Numbered from the stretch's first letter, positions 16,782-27,502 are shown. The stretch is 35,669 bases of DNA from Caecibacteroides pullorum (GCF_019239235.1 NZ_JAAZTS010000027.1:1-35669); one strand, 5' to 3'. Numbers and translations are program-made. Notes: generated by a model from the letters alone, not told the origin.

Positions 16782-18074
16782 ATGAATTTTGTAGAAGAAT
16801 TAAGATGGCGTGGCATGCTCCACGATATGATGCCGGGCACGGAAGAACTGCTGGCCAAGGAACAAGTGACTGCTTATATTGGTTTTGATCCTACAGCTGA
16901 CTCCTTGCACATCGGACACTTGTGCAGTGTCATGATTCTGCGTCACTTTCAGCGTTGCGGACACAAGCCTTTGGCTTTGATTGGCGGCGCAACAGGTATG
17001 ATTGGTGACCCTTCCGGCAAGTCAGCAGAACGTAATCTGTTGACAGAAGAAACCCTGCGTCACAACATGGAAGGCATGAAAAAACAGCTGAGCAAATTCT
17101 TGGATTTTGACTCTGATGCTCCCAATCATGCCGAGCTGGTGAACAACTATGACTGGATGAAAGATTATAGTTTTCTGGATTTCGCCCGTGAAGTAGGTAA
17201 ACACATCACCGTCAATTATATGATGGCAAAAGACAGCGTAAAAAAACGTTTGAACGGCGAAGCCCGCGATGGCCTTTCGTTCACCGAATTCACCTATCAG
17301 CTGTTACAAGGATACGACTTTCTCCACTTGTATGAAACCAAAGGTTGCAAACTTCAAATGGGAGGTAGCGATCAATGGGGTAACATTACAACGGGCGCCG
17401 AATTGATCCGTCGCACGAATGGCGGTGAAGTTTATGCATTAACTTGTCCGTTGATTACCAAAGCAGACGGAGGCAAATTTGGCAAAACCGAAAGCGGAAA
17501 TATCTGGCTTGATCCACGTTATACTTCTCCCTACAAATTCTATCAATTCTGGTTGAATGTAAGCGACGAAGATGCTAAGCGTTATATCAAGATCTTCACA
17601 GCCCTAAGCAAAGAAGAAGTAGAGGCACTTACTGCCGAACATGAAGCAGCACCGCACTTACGTGTTCTTCAGAAACGTCTGGCCAAGGAAGTAACAATCA
17701 TGGTACACTCCGAAGAAGACTTCAACGCAGCTGTAGAAGCTTCAAATATTCTTTTTGGTGGTGGCACATCCGAAGCTCTGAAGAAATTGGATGAGCAAAC
17801 ACTGCTTTCCGTATTCGAAGGTGTTCCACAATTCGAAGTATCACGTGATGCATTGGCCTCTGGAGTGAAAGCTGTAGACTTATTCGTTGAAAATGCAGCT
17901 GTATTTGCTTCAAAAGGCGAAATGCGCAAATTGGTTCAAGGTGGTGGCGTTTCACTGAACAAGGAAAAACTCACAGCTTTCGACCAAGTAATTACCACTG
18001 CCGACCTGCTAGACGACAAGTATCTGCTGGTTCAGCGCGGCAAAAAGAACTACTACCTGATTATTGCGAAATAA
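16782..18074 (+). CDS. tyrS: Tyrosyl-tRNA synthetase
   Basis: A 430-residue class I synthetase charging tRNA-Tyr. HIGH is at 43-46 and the KMSKS equivalent is KFGKT (232-236). The tyrosine-binding GGSDQWGN stretch and the C-terminal S4 RNA-binding domain ([13 protein letters not shown]) are present. Bacterial TyrRS type, full length. It has its own promoter and is followed by a terminator shared with the convergent sulfatase operon. Confidence 0.97.
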   Translation: MNFVEELRWRGMLHDMMPGTEELLAKEQVTAYIGFDPTADSLHIGHLCSVMILRHFQRCGHKPLALIGGATGMIGDPSGKSAERNLLTEETLRHNMEGMKKQLSKFLDFDSDAPNHAELVNNYDWMKDYSFLDFAREVGKHITVNYMMAKDSVKKRLNGEARDGLSFTEFTYQLLQGYDFLHLYETKGCKLQMGGSDQWGNITTGAELIRRTNGGEVYALTCPLITKADGGKFGKTESGNIWLDPRYTSPYKFYQFWLNVSDEDAKRYIKIFTALSKEEVEALTAEHEAAPHLRVLQKRLAKEVTIMVHSEEDFNAAVEASNILFGGGTSEALKKLDEQTLLSVFEGVPQFEVSRDALASGVKAVDLFVENAAVFASKGEMRKLVQGGGVSLNKEKLTAFDQVITTADLLDDKYLLVQRGKKNYYLIIAK

Positions 18075-18112
18075 ACCTAAGATATATTCGCAAAAATAAA
18101 ACCACAAAATAA

Positions 18113-18155
18113 AACTACCCAAGATTACGAACTAAAAACGTATTCTTGGGTAGTT
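18113..18155. terminator. Bidirectional terminator between tyrS and the PUL
   Basis: A perfect 12-base stem: AACTACCCAAGA (18113-18124) with TCTTGGGTAGTT (18144-18155). On the plus strand CTTTGTTCT follows. On the minus strand the stem is followed by a T-rich run (TTATTTTG), so it can end both tyrS and the convergent sulfatase transcript. Confidence 0.85.
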
Positions 18156-18181
18156 CTTTGTTCTAGAGATTCTGTAAGTTT

Positions 18182-19555
18182 TTAGAACCCAGGAATCAAA
18201 TGAACTTCTGTACGTATCTGTTTCACATGATGATAATTCATCCATTCATAAAGCAATTTACGATGCTTATTCAATGTCTCCTGATATTTATGTTCCACAG
18301 CAAGATTACGCATTTCTCCACGATCTCGACACATATCAAATAACTGCTCACGATATCGGCCTTTATCATAGAGTATATACTTGTATCGCTGTGTACGAAG
18401 CATCCACCCACGTGTATTTCCACCTTTATCAAAAAGCGTCTCTGTAACTATATAAGCCTGATGTGTCCTACCAGGGTCACCACTTTCTGCAAGAGACGCA
18501 TAGGACACACCGCATAATCCATCGGGAAGATCAACACCACCCCACTGACATACAGATGCAAAAAAATCCACTCCATTGTTCACCAATTGAGGCAACTCTG
18601 CCCCTGCATGCTTTTTATCCGGCAAAACAATAATCAGTGGGACATTCACAACTTCTTCATATAAAGCAGATTTCTGATTCCAATGATGAGCTCCCACTCC
18701 GTCTCCGTGATCGCTTGTAAAGATAATGACTGAGTTTTCCCATAGATTATTTCGATCGATAGCATCTACTATTTTCCCTATTTCCATATCAACATGCTCT
18801 ACCAAGCGAAAATACGCATTTCTGTACCTTCGCCAGTCGTCTGCCGTATAATGAGATGTCGGATATGCACTATAATTCAAGCTTTTTTCATAGCAGATCA
18901 CATCCGCATCATAAGGATTCCGTTCATAGTTCAGTGGTAGCCCCGGACAATCAGCTAAATCTGCCATTGGTATTTCTGCAAACGGTAAGTTCTGTTGACG
19001 GGCAAACTCACAAATATTATGTGGATTATCAAATGATGCAACAAGAAAAAAAGGAAAATGAGGATTATTATCCAAATAAGCAGAACAAGCCTCAGCCAGT
19101 CCACTATCATTGTGCTCATAAAGTTTTCTAAATCCAAACGTCTGATTTGGAATAGACGGAGTATGAACATGCCATTTTCCTCCATACACACAATCATAGC
19201 CAGCATTTTTCATCAACATACCTAAACTCAGGCCACGCAAATCCTCAGGCATTGGAATACCATTGCTTGGCATACCAATTTCATGAGAAAAATGTCCGGT
19301 AAACATAGCTGCCCTGGACGGTCCGCTCAACGGCGCTGCACAATAAGCATTTTTAAAAAGAATGCCCGACTGTGCCAATCTATCTATATTGGGAGTATGT
19401 ATATCCGTATTTCCCACACAACTCATCGCTGTTGCCGTTTGCTGATCAGTAAGGATATAAATGATATTTGGTCTTTCTTGGGCAGCTAAATTTATTGGAG
19501 CAAAAATGCTAGTCAATAATAACATCTTATTTGTCAAATATCTTTCAATTTTCAT
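18182..19555 (-). CDS. Type I sulfatase, Ser-type, PUL-encoded
   Basis: A 457-residue exported sulfatase with a signal peptide ending near LAAQ. The active-site signature is SGPSRAAMFTG, with Ser77 expected to be oxidised to formylglycine by an anaerobic sulfatase-maturating enzyme. Metal and sulfate ligands are visible as TDQQ (Asp37), GGKWHVH and FTSDHGDGVG. The usual DD pair at the N terminus is DQ here, a variant seen in some S1 subfamilies. It is the last gene after the PL8 lyase (15-base gap), so it probably removes sulfate from chondroitin/dermatan products. The position (4-O, 6-O or 2-O) cannot be told reliably; similarity of context to the B. thetaiotaomicron chondroitin locus makes GalNAc 4-O- a weak guess. 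Confidence 0.88.
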   Translation of the reverse strand: MKIERYLTNKMLLLTSIFAPINLAAQERPNIIYILTDQQTATAMSCVGNTDIHTPNIDRLAQSGILFKNAYCAAPLSGPSRAAMFTGHFSHEIGMPSNGIPMPEDLRGLSLGMLMKNAGYDCVYGGKWHVHTPSIPNQTFGFRKLYEHNDSGLAEACSAYLDNNPHFPFFLVASFDNPHNICEFARQQNLPFAEIPMADLADCPGLPLNYERNPYDADVICYEKSLNYSAYPTSHYTADDWRRYRNAYFRLVEHVDMEIGKIVDAIDRNNLWENSVIIFTSDHGDGVGAHHWNQKSALYEEVVNVPLIIVLPDKKHAGAELPQLVNNGVDFFASVCQWGGVDLPDGLCGVSYASLAESGDPGRTHQAYIVTETLFDKGGNTRGWMLRTQRYKYILYDKGRYREQLFDMCRDRGEMRNLAVEHKYQETLNKHRKLLYEWMNYHHVKQIRTEVHLIPGF

Positions 19556-19570
19556 CTAAATCTGTTCTTG

Positions 19571-22474
19571 TTATTTCTTTTGAAACGAAAATTCTACAGG
19601 TATTCCATGTTGGCAGATAACATCCAACAGAGTTTGATTACCAACATGTTCCACATGAACATTGGGACTCTCAGATACAAGTTCCCATTGATGACAGAGT
19701 ATCAATCTTTTGGAGATCGGCCGGCTTGGAGATTTGGTTGTATAGGCTTTTTCCTGAATATTCAAGTTAGGATCACAAATACTAACCAGCAATTTCTCAT
19801 CTGAAAATTTATGCATCACCATAGTTTCTGCTGGAATTTCCAGAAACAAAAGATCGTCCTTAAACTGAAGATCCTCAAATACAGAATAAGCCTTTATGCC
19901 TGTAATAACATCATATACAATATGAGCGTTATTATCTGCCTGTATAACCTGATATGTATCCAAAGGATGAATTTCTTTTTGTTCCTGTGCGGTAGGCTGA
20001 ATCCAAACTAAATATTCATAAGTTCCATTCTGAGGTGCATAGCCATGATTTATCCATGCTGAAGAAAAATCACCGTAAGTAAATTCCCGATTTTTTTCAT
20101 GGCGCGACTCCTGATGGGCAATCTGCACATGAACGTCTCCCTTCTTTATATAATATTGGTTACGATAGCCATCTTGAAGACACACAGGATGTTCTTCCGT
20201 AGCATGCATATTTTGATGAAAGCCTAGTTGGTTTTTCTGTTGCCCATTAATCCTAACACCCTCACCGTCCTTTTCCCAAACACTTTGAAAAAGGGTTGTT
20301 TCTGTCGGATATATTGAATTAGTATTACTGATACCTGTTCCTAAACAAATCATACGATTCTCAAAACAGAACACTGTTTTCCGTGCTACAAAATCAGAAG
20401 TAAAGTTTTTCAAATCGCGTTCCATCAGTTTAGTTGTAAAAATTCCGTTTTTACCTTCAAGCGAACAAGCACCAGAGAAATGTTCTCTTGACTTAGCCAT
20501 AGTGGTAGCAGGAAGAGGACTGTCCAGAAGCTCAAAAGGCAAATGTATTGATGTAGTTCCAGGTAATCTGTTCCAGTCCCAACCTTCTTCATTATATCCA
20601 CTAGCTTTGCGTGACTCTTGGCCCATTATCTGTACAGAACCATAACTTTGATAACGACCGTAACGATTATCCTTAGCATATATCTCAGCTCCCCACACAT
20701 CCGTATTGTATCCCTTCAAAGTAACCATCCAATTGTTTCTGCGAAAAATACCAGCTGCTCCATAATTATAGACAAAGAATCCTTCGGGAGCCTTTGCAGC
20801 TTTTATTCCTTGCGACTTAAAAAACTCCTTTTCTTTACTCTCTCCAGTGAACAAACGAAGGTAATCTGCGGCTAATTGATGATCAAAGGCATCCCCTTGG
20901 CCAGATAAGTCACCTGCTAGCGCTAAATAAGCAAAAGAAGCAATATCATCATCTTTCATAGATCCACTAAATGGATGCCTCCCACTGAGACCAATACCCC
21001 ATTCATATTTATTACAATAGTTTCTCATAGCAATGAATGCAGATTTCAATACTTGCCGAGCTTCTTTTGTAGGTTCATATTGAGTCCCATTTGTTAAAGA
21101 TATATAAGTTCCAATAGAAGCCAACACGCCTGTAGTATAAGCAGGATAAAAACCTCCATGATGGAATGTAGTACCATCAATTTTTATCCCCCCAATTGTG
21201 CCAGGAGTATAGTGCAATGAAGAGGATAACCATCTAGTCAGACCTTTCAAGGCCCTGCTTCTTTCTCTTTCGTCAGTCTGCATTAAAGCTGCAATAGTTT
21301 TAGGCATCAATAGAGTATGCCAACTATCCAACAATTCATCCCTCTCTTGCGTACATGCCTTCCGAGTCTCTTGTAATGCCGACCAAAATAGAAGAGTAGA
21401 AATAATATTGTCACAATTAGGCGATTTCCATATTTTGTCGCGCATCAACCAAGCTGCTGAGTATATTTTACGAACCTGATAACCATAATGATGATTAGTT
21501 CCCATCCCGCTTCCGTATGCAAAACCTTGATCAATAGCAAAATCCCATACTAAAAAATACTTATTTTCAGCATCTTGAGAATTGTTATAATGGGCATCGT
21601 ATGCAAAACCTGAAAGCATTGTTTCTATATCATTCCAAGACATTTCCCCTTTAGAACGATCCAGTTCGTCTGGCGCAACAATCGGAGCGCCCGTAAATCC
21701 AGACAAAGATCTTTTTATATTAGCTTTTCGAAATGTCTCATATGCATCGTTTATGGATTCTTTAGACGGCATAGATAGAGCTAATACATGGTCCAATCGA
21801 GTTTCAACATTATGCAACTCATCTCGTTCGTTTTTCGTCAGTGCTATAGGAAGTGGCAAATCATATTGATATTGTTCCCATTGCCAAACTCTACACCAAT
21901 GCCATAAATCACGGAACGTGAGTGAATTATTATAAGGCATTTGCTGATCCGGCGTCGTACGTAAATTCATCTTCTTGACAGGAAAAGTAAGCCGGTCTAT
22001 GAATACACGACCCTCTCTGTTAGGAGCAATAATTCTCCACTGAACTATTTCTTGTTCCTTTTTATCACCAAGCATATGTTTGAAACCAATCCAACATGCT
22101 CTCCAGCCTGCTGCAGATAACTTAAAACTAAATTGATAGGAGATATGCCCCTTTGGGGAAAGAAACTGAAACTGAAGACTATCCTTCTGTGGCTGTTCAT
22201 TATATATCCATAGAGTAATTCCATACTTATCCGCTTTATCTTTATCCAATAAAAGGTTAGAATTACTTATCGTTAAAATGCTATTAGGATGAAACTGCCA
22301 TTCCAAACTTTTTTTCCCATCTTTATAATACGCTTCACTAATGGCTAATTCTTTATCACAACTGGCAGACAATCTACTTGGAATTCCCCCTTCAAAACTC
22401 CAAGCCTGTGCATGCACACGACCAAAACATATACATAATAGGAATATAGCCAATATACATAATTTTTTTTCCAT
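19571..22474 (-). CDS. PL8 family chondroitin-type lyase (chondroitinase ABC-like)
   Basis: A 967-residue exported lyase cleaving uronic-acid polymers by beta-elimination. It has a signal peptide (MEKKLCILAIFLLCICFGRVHA), an N-terminal beta-sandwich (about 23-170) and a helical toroid with the conserved GTNHHYGYQ (325-333). The catalytic region is TFHHGGFYPAY, with His439 and Tyr446; Arg499 in SGRHPFSG and Glu597 in VWGAEIY follow, and C-terminal beta domains complete it. The spacing of these four agrees closely with the His/Tyr/Arg/Glu set of Proteus chondroitinase ABC I. An upstream in-frame ATG at 22513 is rejected because it lies inside an RNA hairpin and precedes the signal peptide. Chondroitin/dermatan sulfate or hyaluronan is the likely substrate. 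Confidence 0.9.
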   Translation of the reverse strand: MEKKLCILAIFLLCICFGRVHAQAWSFEGGIPSRLSASCDKELAISEAYYKDGKKSLEWQFHPNSILTISNSNLLLDKDKADKYGITLWIYNEQPQKDSLQFQFLSPKGHISYQFSFKLSAAGWRACWIGFKHMLGDKKEQEIVQWRIIAPNREGRVFIDRLTFPVKKMNLRTTPDQQMPYNNSLTFRDLWHWCRVWQWEQYQYDLPLPIALTKNERDELHNVETRLDHVLALSMPSKESINDAYETFRKANIKRSLSGFTGAPIVAPDELDRSKGEMSWNDIETMLSGFAYDAHYNNSQDAENKYFLVWDFAIDQGFAYGSGMGTNHHYGYQVRKIYSAAWLMRDKIWKSPNCDNIISTLLFWSALQETRKACTQERDELLDSWHTLLMPKTIAALMQTDERERSRALKGLTRWLSSSLHYTPGTIGGIKIDGTTFHHGGFYPAYTTGVLASIGTYISLTNGTQYEPTKEARQVLKSAFIAMRNYCNKYEWGIGLSGRHPFSGSMKDDDIASFAYLALAGDLSGQGDAFDHQLAADYLRLFTGESKEKEFFKSQGIKAAKAPEGFFVYNYGAAGIFRRNNWMVTLKGYNTDVWGAEIYAKDNRYGRYQSYGSVQIMGQESRKASGYNEEGWDWNRLPGTTSIHLPFELLDSPLPATTMAKSREHFSGACSLEGKNGIFTTKLMERDLKNFTSDFVARKTVFCFENRMICLGTGISNTNSIYPTETTLFQSVWEKDGEGVRINGQQKNQLGFHQNMHATEEHPVCLQDGYRNQYYIKKGDVHVQIAHQESRHEKNREFTYGDFSSAWINHGYAPQNGTYEYLVWIQPTAQEQKEIHPLDTYQVIQADNNAHIVYDVITGIKAYSVFEDLQFKDDLLFLEIPAETMVMHKFSDEKLLVSICDPNLNIQEKAYTTKSPSRPISKRLILCHQWELVSESPNVHVEHVGNQTLLDVICQHGIPVEFSFQKK

Positions 22475-22496
22475 AAAAATATCACTTCTTAAAATA

Positions 22497-22532
22497 ACAA
22501 GAGGGACAGCCATTTGATGGTTTCCCTCTTGT
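22497..22532 (-). promoter_or_regulatory. Intercistronic hairpin between susD and the PL8 gene
   Basis: ACAAGAGGGA (22497-22506) pairs perfectly with TCCCTCTTGT (22523-22532), with an inner CCAT/ATGG pair. On the transcribed minus strand a T-rich stretch (TATTTTAAG) follows. It can act as a leaky terminator or RNA-stability element that lowers lyase and sulfatase expression relative to SusC/SusD. Confidence 0.75.
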
Positions 22533-22587
22533 CTACAAGTTTTCTTATATAATCATTAGGTTAGAAGTTTTATTATTTATCTCCCAA

Positions 22588-24186
22588 TCATTGCCAATAT
22601 TTATTTTGTTGCAATTTACCGTTTACATCTAATTCTTTAGTTGGGATTGGTAAAAACTGATGTTTTTCTTGTGTTCTTGCAGCATAATCTTTGGCACCAA
22701 TATAATTATTACCTGTTGCCCAACGAGAATCTTGAGTAGCCGCACCCAATTTATCATGTATAGCTTCTACATAAATACCCCAACGTACCAAATCATATTT
22801 ACGAAGAGATTCAAAACATAACTCTCGTGCTCGTTCATCTCGAACAGCCTGTTGAAAATCTACATAAGATAATCCCGAGAGCTCAGATATACCAGCACGT
22901 TTACGAATAGTATTGATACATTCATAAGCCAAATCTGTAGGACCTTGATTGGCCTCATTTTCAGCCTCAGCAAGCATTAACAAAACATCTGCATAACGTA
23001 AAATCGGATAGTTTTCAGGAGTCCAGTTCTTTTCCTTATAAGAAGACGTTTCCCATTCACGACGGAACTTACCACAACAACGTTGAACTAATTCTGTATC
23101 TTTCCAATTTATCTTTTCATCTTTATTATTAATTTTGTATGGAGCGATAGACAAATCACGACGAAGATCATTTTCTTCAAACAAATCCCATAAAATCAAC
23201 GATGCAGCATAGAATCCATAACTATACCCAGTACCCGTAGTGGTAGCACATTGTTGAAGATTACCAATAACATTACCAATGCGTCCATCCGTATAATTGC
23301 CTAAGCCATCAGCACTTCGATTACCTATGAATTCGGCCTCCCAAATACTTTCATTATATTCCGTATCATATTGATCCGAGGCCAAATTTTTCCATAAAAC
23401 ATAAATGTCTGGATTCAAACGATGCTTATTGGAATCTTTAACCTTCTTAGCCCATTCCGCAGCTTTAGCATAATAAGGCTGTCCACCATTGGCGGGATAA
23501 CCAGCACGCCATAAATAAACCCTTGCCAAAATACCCATTACCGTATTTTTCTTCACATAAGAAGGAGACAAGTCATAGTCACTATTATCTACCATATCTA
23601 CGCAGTCTTCCATTTCCTGAATAATCCAATCCAAGGCTTCAACATGCGAAGTGGCCTCCAATGGAGAATTATTAACATCTTTGAAAGCTTCTTTACGCAA
23701 AGGCACTTCATACCATCCTTGTACCAAAAGAAAATGGTAATATGCACGCAAGAATTTAGCTTCCCCCTTCATACGAGTCTTTACGCTTTCTTCCATGTCT
23801 GCATTGTCTATATTCTCAAGTAACATATTTGCATTATTGATGCCTTTATATAGAACCTCCCATGCTCCCCAAATATGTTGGTTACCTGCATTATGATCAT
23901 TACCATATACTTGACTAGTCAATGCACCACTATTTCTTTGGTAATAACTTAAATCGTCTACATTTGAAATCATACACGAATAAAAATTCCCATAAATTTC
24001 CTCATAAACAAGCGTATAATATACACCAGCAAGAGCCATTTTACACTCACTTTCGTTTGTATAGAATGTTTCAGGAGCAACAAAGTCATATGGTTTAGTA
24101 TCTAAAAAGTCATCGCACGCAGATAACATCAAGCATGTACATATTACGAGACCGACTGTTTGCAAATATTTATATATTGCTTTCAT
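22588..24186 (-). CDS. SusD-like surface glycan-binding lipoprotein
   Basis: A 532-residue SusD-family protein. The lipobox LSAC gives Cys24, followed by acidic residues DDFLDTKP, typical of surface-exposed Bacteroides lipoproteins. The N-terminal SusD-like domain and RagB/SusD C-terminal half (YPILRYADVLLMLAEAENE, FLPIPTKELDVN) are present, with helical TPR repeats between. It forms the lid of the SusC channel and binds oligosaccharide at the cell surface. It lies 20 bases after susC and is certainly co-transcribed. Confidence 0.95.
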   Translation of the reverse strand: MKAIYKYLQTVGLVICTCLMLSACDDFLDTKPYDFVAPETFYTNESECKMALAGVYYTLVYEEIYGNFYSCMISNVDDLSYYQRNSGALTSQVYGNDHNAGNQHIWGAWEVLYKGINNANMLLENIDNADMEESVKTRMKGEAKFLRAYYHFLLVQGWYEVPLRKEAFKDVNNSPLEATSHVEALDWIIQEMEDCVDMVDNSDYDLSPSYVKKNTVMGILARVYLWRAGYPANGGQPYYAKAAEWAKKVKDSNKHRLNPDIYVLWKNLASDQYDTEYNESIWEAEFIGNRSADGLGNYTDGRIGNVIGNLQQCATTTGTGYSYGFYAASLILWDLFEENDLRRDLSIAPYKINNKDEKINWKDTELVQRCCGKFRREWETSSYKEKNWTPENYPILRYADVLLMLAEAENEANQGPTDLAYECINTIRKRAGISELSGLSYVDFQQAVRDERARELCFESLRKYDLVRWGIYVEAIHDKLGAATQDSRWATGNNYIGAKDYAARTQEKHQFLPIPTKELDVNGKLQQNKYWQ

Positions 24187-24206
24187 ATTAAATCAATTTT
24201 TATAGT

Positions 24207-27200
24207 TTAAAATGTTAAGTTTAATCCTACAGATAAATTGAACGAGCGAGGGTATGCTGACCAATCAAATCCTGGCGTCAATGGAGAATTACGGGTTGAA
24301 ACCTCGGGGTCACTACCAGAATAGCTCGTAATAGTTGCTATATTTTCCGCAGATACATATATGCGAGCACTACTCAAATGAACGGGTTTCAATACTTTGG
24401 GATCAAAATTATATCCTAAAGAAATATTTTTCAACTTCAAGTATGAACCATCCTCAACATAAAGAGAACTATACTCACTCGAACCTTGAGCTTTTGCACG
24501 TGGAATGTCACTAGTCGGATTATCAGGAGTCCAACGGTTTACATAAGATGCAAACATATTCGTATTTTGCTTGGACGCTGGATTTTCAAAAACCATACGG
24601 TTGGCATTCAATATATCATTTCCATAACTCCATTGGAAGAATATATTCAAATCAAAATTTTTCCATACGAAGTTGTTAGAAAAACCTCCTGTATTTTTAG
24701 GTTGCCCATTACCAATAGCAGTTTTGTCATTCTCATTAATTTCACCACTTCCATCAAGGTCTTTATACTTGGGATCACCAGGTTGAGTACCAGCTGTATA
24801 ATAGGGAATACCCTCTTTTAATGTATAGACAGGTTCGCCATTTGCTCCAGTCGTTACATCAAAATCTTCATACTTATAAGTACCTTCATAAATAAATCCA
24901 TACATCTGTCCAGCAGATTCGCCAACTTTACTTATATAAGCAGGAACAGTCCGATACTTATTATCCCAACTAATATAGCTGGTCATATAAGGTTGCCCAG
25001 AATTTAAAGCAATAATTTCATTTTTATTGAAGGCAATATTGAAGTTTGAAGTCCATGTGAAATCTTTCGTCTTGATATTAGTAGTTTCAAGAGTAAGTTC
25101 GAAACCACTATTACGCAGCTTTCCAACATTCAATGTTGCTGAAGAAAAACCTGAACTAGCAGCAATATCAGCATCGAGCAACAAATCACGTGTTGTTTTA
25201 ATATAATAGTCCATGTTCAAGTTAATACGCCCATCTAAGAAACCTAAATCCAAACCAAAGTCTAATTGTTCTGTTGTTTCCCATTTCAATTTCTCATTAT
25301 ACATACTACTAAGTACATAACCCTGACTAAATTCACCATTCCAAGGATATTTATATACATCATCGCTGGTTACCAAATGGGCCATATAATCATAATTACC
25401 AATACGGTTGTTACCTGTCTGTCCATAGCTAAAACGCAACTTACCATTTGACAACCATTCCAAATTTTCTGCAATAAATGATTCACGTTGGAATGCCCAT
25501 GCAACAGATCCTGAAGGGAAATACCCCCAACGGTTCCCTTTTGCAAATTTGGAAGAACCATCTGCACGCATTGTAGCTGTCAAATAATAACGAGAATCGT
25601 AATTGTAATTAATACGCCCAAAATATGACATCAACTTATTCTCACCTTTGGAAGATGTGACAGTCGGATTGCTTCCTTTATTTAAACCTGCCATTCCAAA
25701 TGATTCATTACTAATTTGTTCTGTAGAAATTGAATGAATGTAACTAGTATTCTTTTGAACAGACATACCTAATAAGGCATTAAAATTGTGTGAGTTCTTA
25801 TTAAGCTGGTAGCTTAAGGTGTTTTCATTCAAATAACTTCTGTCTTCACTCTGATACAAATAAGCGTTGATACCCTTACTCTGCGTATTAGACGGATGGG
25901 AGTTACCTGTACGTGTTTGAGAATTGTTAAATTCTTCATTTTTATAATCTCTAGCCGTATAACCTGCTGCAACTTTCAACTTCAAATTCTTGATTATCTC
26001 ATATTCTGCACCAAAATTAAACGACAGATTATTCGTCGTTTTATGACGATATTCATTCTGAGCAGATTTTACAGGATTAAATCGATAATCTTCTGTCATA
26101 TTGACACCTTCATCATACATTTCATTCAATAAATCTTTACCATTAGGCGATACTGGACGAAATGCCCACACACTATACAAATAGGCTGTTGACATTGCTG
26201 TAGTCGAAGTGGATACAGTAGGCCCGTCTTGGATATTGCTAGCATAGTTTCCTGTAAAATCAATTTTTAATTTATCATTCACTTTTTGACTTAAGTTCAC
26301 ACGTCCCTGATAACGTTTTACTCCAGAATTAATAATAACCCCTTGCGTATCATCAAAAGAAAGAGATGTTGTATACTTTAAGTTACCTTGTCCTCCTGTC
26401 ATAGAGACATGATGACTATTACTCAATGCCGTACGATAAATATAATCTTGCCAATCGTAAGACTGAGCAGTACGATATGAATCAATAGTAGGATAAAGTT
26501 CTGTCAGATAATTGTTTTCAAAATCAGTACTATTACCCATTATTTCCTGCTGTAAACATACAAACTCATAACCATCCATTACTTCAGGAGTATTTTTCAC
26601 TGTACTAATCTTGAAACTACCATTATAACTAATAGTCGGCTTACCTGCACCACCTTTTTTAGTTGTAATAATAACAACACCATTAGCACCACGTGCACCA
26701 TAAATAGCTGTAGCTGAAGCATCTTTAAGGATATCAATCGACTCAATATCATTGGGATTTAAAGAACTAAGTCCAGATGATTCAGAAGGAAAACCATCAA
26801 TTACATAAAGAGGCGCAGTACTTCCTGTTAATGAACCAGCACCACGAATAACAATATCAAAATTATCACCAGGACCACCATCACTTGAAGTAACTTGTAC
26901 ACCAGCAATACGTCCTCCCAAATTTTCTGCAATGTTAGTGACAGGAGCCTTTACCAAGTCTTTCATATCCGCCGAACCAATAGACCCTGTCAAGTCTCTT
27001 CTTCTGACATCTCCATAACCAACGGCAACAATTTGAACCTCATCCAAAGTCTGGGTATCTTCCGTCATTGTTATATTAAAATTCTTTTGATTACCGACTT
27101 TAACAGTCTGTGTCTTATAACCAATAAAAGAGAATTGAAGTACATCATTAGGCTTTACATTTTCTAATTTAAATACTCCGTTAAGATCTGTCGTTGTACC

Positions 27201-27353
27201 ATTAGTTGTACCTTTCACAACGACACTTACGCCAGGAAGTTCTCCCAATGCGTCAACTACTTTACCTGTGATTTGACTGCCGTTTTGTGCTTTCATAGTT
27301 AAAAAGCAGAAAAAAACATTCACCAGCAGCATTAAGGTTACTCTTTTTTTCAT
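24207..27353 (-). CDS. SusC-like TonB-dependent glycan importer
   Basis: A 1048-residue outer-membrane transporter. It has a signal peptide ending near KAQ23, then a carboxypeptidase-D regulatory-like domain (about 28-98) and a TonB box around DEVQIV (104-109). The plug (about 120-235) contains GGRIAGVQV, PLYVIDGFP and IDILKDASATAIYGARGANGVVIITTKKG. The beta-barrel ends in an aromatic Phe (LNLTF). It imports oligosaccharides into the periplasm using TonB-ExbBD energy. Base composition is low (17/60 G+C in line 25021-25080), unlike the housekeeping genes. Confidence 0.96.
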   Translation of the reverse strand: MKKRVTLMLLVNVFFCFLTMKAQNGSQITGKVVDALGELPGVSVVVKGTTNGTTTDLNGVFKLENVKPNDVLQFSFIGYKTQTVKVGNQKNFNITMTEDTQTLDEVQIVAVGYGDVRRRDLTGSIGSADMKDLVKAPVTNIAENLGGRIAGVQVTSSDGGPGDNFDIVIRGAGSLTGSTAPLYVIDGFPSESSGLSSLNPNDIESIDILKDASATAIYGARGANGVVIITTKKGGAGKPTISYNGSFKISTVKNTPEVMDGYEFVCLQQEIMGNSTDFENNYLTELYPTIDSYRTAQSYDWQDYIYRTALSNSHHVSMTGGQGNLKYTTSLSFDDTQGVIINSGVKRYQGRVNLSQKVNDKLKIDFTGNYASNIQDGPTVSTSTTAMSTAYLYSVWAFRPVSPNGKDLLNEMYDEGVNMTEDYRFNPVKSAQNEYRHKTTNNLSFNFGAEYEIIKNLKLKVAAGYTARDYKNEEFNNSQTRTGNSHPSNTQSKGINAYLYQSEDRSYLNENTLSYQLNKNSHNFNALLGMSVQKNTSYIHSISTEQISNESFGMAGLNKGSNPTVTSSKGENKLMSYFGRINYNYDSRYYLTATMRADGSSKFAKGNRWGYFPSGSVAWAFQRESFIAENLEWLSNGKLRFSYGQTGNNRIGNYDYMAHLVTSDDVYKYPWNGEFSQGYVLSSMYNEKLKWETTEQLDFGLDLGFLDGRINLNMDYYIKTTRDLLLDADIAASSGFSSATLNVGKLRNSGFELTLETTNIKTKDFTWTSNFNIAFNKNEIIALNSGQPYMTSYISWDNKYRTVPAYISKVGESAGQMYGFIYEGTYKYEDFDVTTGANGEPVYTLKEGIPYYTAGTQPGDPKYKDLDGSGEINENDKTAIGNGQPKNTGGFSNNFVWKNFDLNIFFQWSYGNDILNANRMVFENPASKQNTNMFASYVNRWTPDNPTSDIPRAKAQGSSEYSSLYVEDGSYLKLKNISLGYNFDPKVLKPVHLSSARIYVSAENIATITSYSGSDPEVSTRNSPLTPGFDWSAYPRSFNLSVGLNLTF

Positions 27354-27418
27354 AAATATTAAATTAATAAATTGATAATAAAATTGCGTTTATTGATTTT
27401 GGACAATAGAAAACTGCA

Positions 27419-27426
27419 CAAAATTA
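27419..27426 (-). promoter_or_regulatory. Candidate -7 element for the susC operon
   Basis: On the minus strand TAATTTTG (27426 to 27419) fits TAnnTTTG, 65 bases upstream of the susC ATG. No good -33 element is present, as expected for a promoter that needs an activator such as the HTCS. The remainder of 27354-27502 is AT-rich with no gene. Confidence 0.5.
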
Positions 27427-27502
27427 CAGTTCCTTAAGGCATTTCACATACTTTATTAGTTCACATTTGGTCTGATATCGTACAAACCTCAACAAGAACT
27501 GT

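Noticed and set aside
22475..22513. Upstream ATG for the PL8 lyase
   Set aside because: It lies in the intercistronic hairpin and would place 13 residues before a normal signal peptide.
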